Origin: Pseudomonadota bacterium
GTDB lineage: Bacteria; Pseudomonadota; Gammaproteobacteria; Burkholderiales; SG8-39
NCBI GenBank assembly: GCA_003242425.1
Contig: QGUL01000127.1
Coordinates: forward strand, 1-5,905
Length of the DNA stretch: 5,905 nucleotides
Reading direction: 5' to 3'
The notes under the pieces were generated by a model. The model ran no database searches. It had not been told where the DNA came from and saw nothing but the letters and a program-made list of their open reading frames with translations. Numbering within the stretch: the first letter of the stretch is position 1; every line of letters starts with the position of its first letter. The position numbers and the translations under genes are program-made. Below are positions 5,808-5,905 of the stretch, piece after piece.

Positions 5808-5905
5808 TCAGGCAGTGAGTCCGGGGTGGATGGTATCGGGTTCCGACCAGTTCCGGCGAACGGTCGCCGGGGGTTTGTAGCCATGGGCGCTGTGCGGCCG
5901 CTGCT
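5781..5905 (-). mobile_element. Insertion sequence end (IS3/IS481-like), running off the window
   Basis: The segment holds the transposase C-terminus. About 27 bp beyond its stop lies TGACCTGAGTATGGAAC (5781-5797, plus strand), which resembles the TGACCTGA-type or TG...CA termini of IS3-like elements. The proposed outer edge is 5781, inside the hypothetical reading frame. The other end and any target-site duplication lie outside the window, so the edge is an inference. Confidence 0.6.
5808..5905 (-). CDS. IS transposase (DDE integrase-core type), C-terminal fragment
   Basis: The minus strand reads QRPHSAHGYKPPA, followed by 18 more residues ending DTIHPGLTA and a TGA (complement of 5808-5810). 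RPHSxxGYxPPA is the hallmark C-terminal segment of IS3-family (OrfB) and IS481-like transposases, just after the last catalytic Glu helix of the rve domain. The catalytic DDE residues are beyond the window edge, so intactness cannot be judged. The high GC matches the operon rather than the AT-rich neighbour. The stop is followed immediately by the TTG that opens the hypothetical frame. Confidence 0.85.
   Translation of the reverse strand, partial: QRPHSAHGYKPPATVRRNWSEPDTIHPGLTA

Overview
The window looks like a GC-rich proteobacterial chromosome, most likely a betaproteobacterium. This rests on the lysS C-terminus, the strong G/C bias at third codon positions and the operon type, so the taxonomic call is an inference. 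From 1 to about 5000 the DNA is very GC-rich (45 of 60 bases in 1921-1980). From about 5000 to 5780 it is much AT-richer (27 of 60 in 5401-5460).

Layout: (i) 1-126 is the last 41 codons of lysS, followed by a terminator-like hairpin at 133-158. (ii) 159-405 is a gene-free leader. It holds a perfect dyad around a -10-like TAAAAT, a GC hairpin, and a nested long-range inverted repeat (321-393) whose 3' arm runs into the Shine-Dalgarno of the next gene. (iii) 406-5150 is a tight four-gene, plus-strand operon with start/stop overlaps of 1, 4 and 11 nt: imelysin-family (M75) protein A, a two-CXXCH diheme oxidoreductase of the DHOR/'thiol oxidoreductase' type, a second divergent imelysin-family protein B, and a DUF1513 beta-propeller-like protein. 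All four have export signals, so the operon encodes a periplasmic or envelope module. (iv) 5151-5780 is an AT-rich accessory segment. It carries one minus-strand gene for a charged, helical protein of unknown function. (v) 5781-5905 is the end of an insertion sequence. It contains the C-terminus of a DDE transposase and appears to have cut into the 5' part of the unknown gene.

The operon arrangement is known from pseudomonads (the icmP-like imelysin, diheme oxidoreductase, imelysin, DUF1513 cluster) but has no settled function. M75 proteins are linked to iron uptake (IrpA, EfeO). Pairing them with a diheme peroxidase-like cytochrome recalls the EfeO/EfeB pairing of an M75 protein with a heme peroxidase. 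A periplasmic metal-redox role is therefore plausible but inferred. No permease and no recognisable Fur box is visible here.
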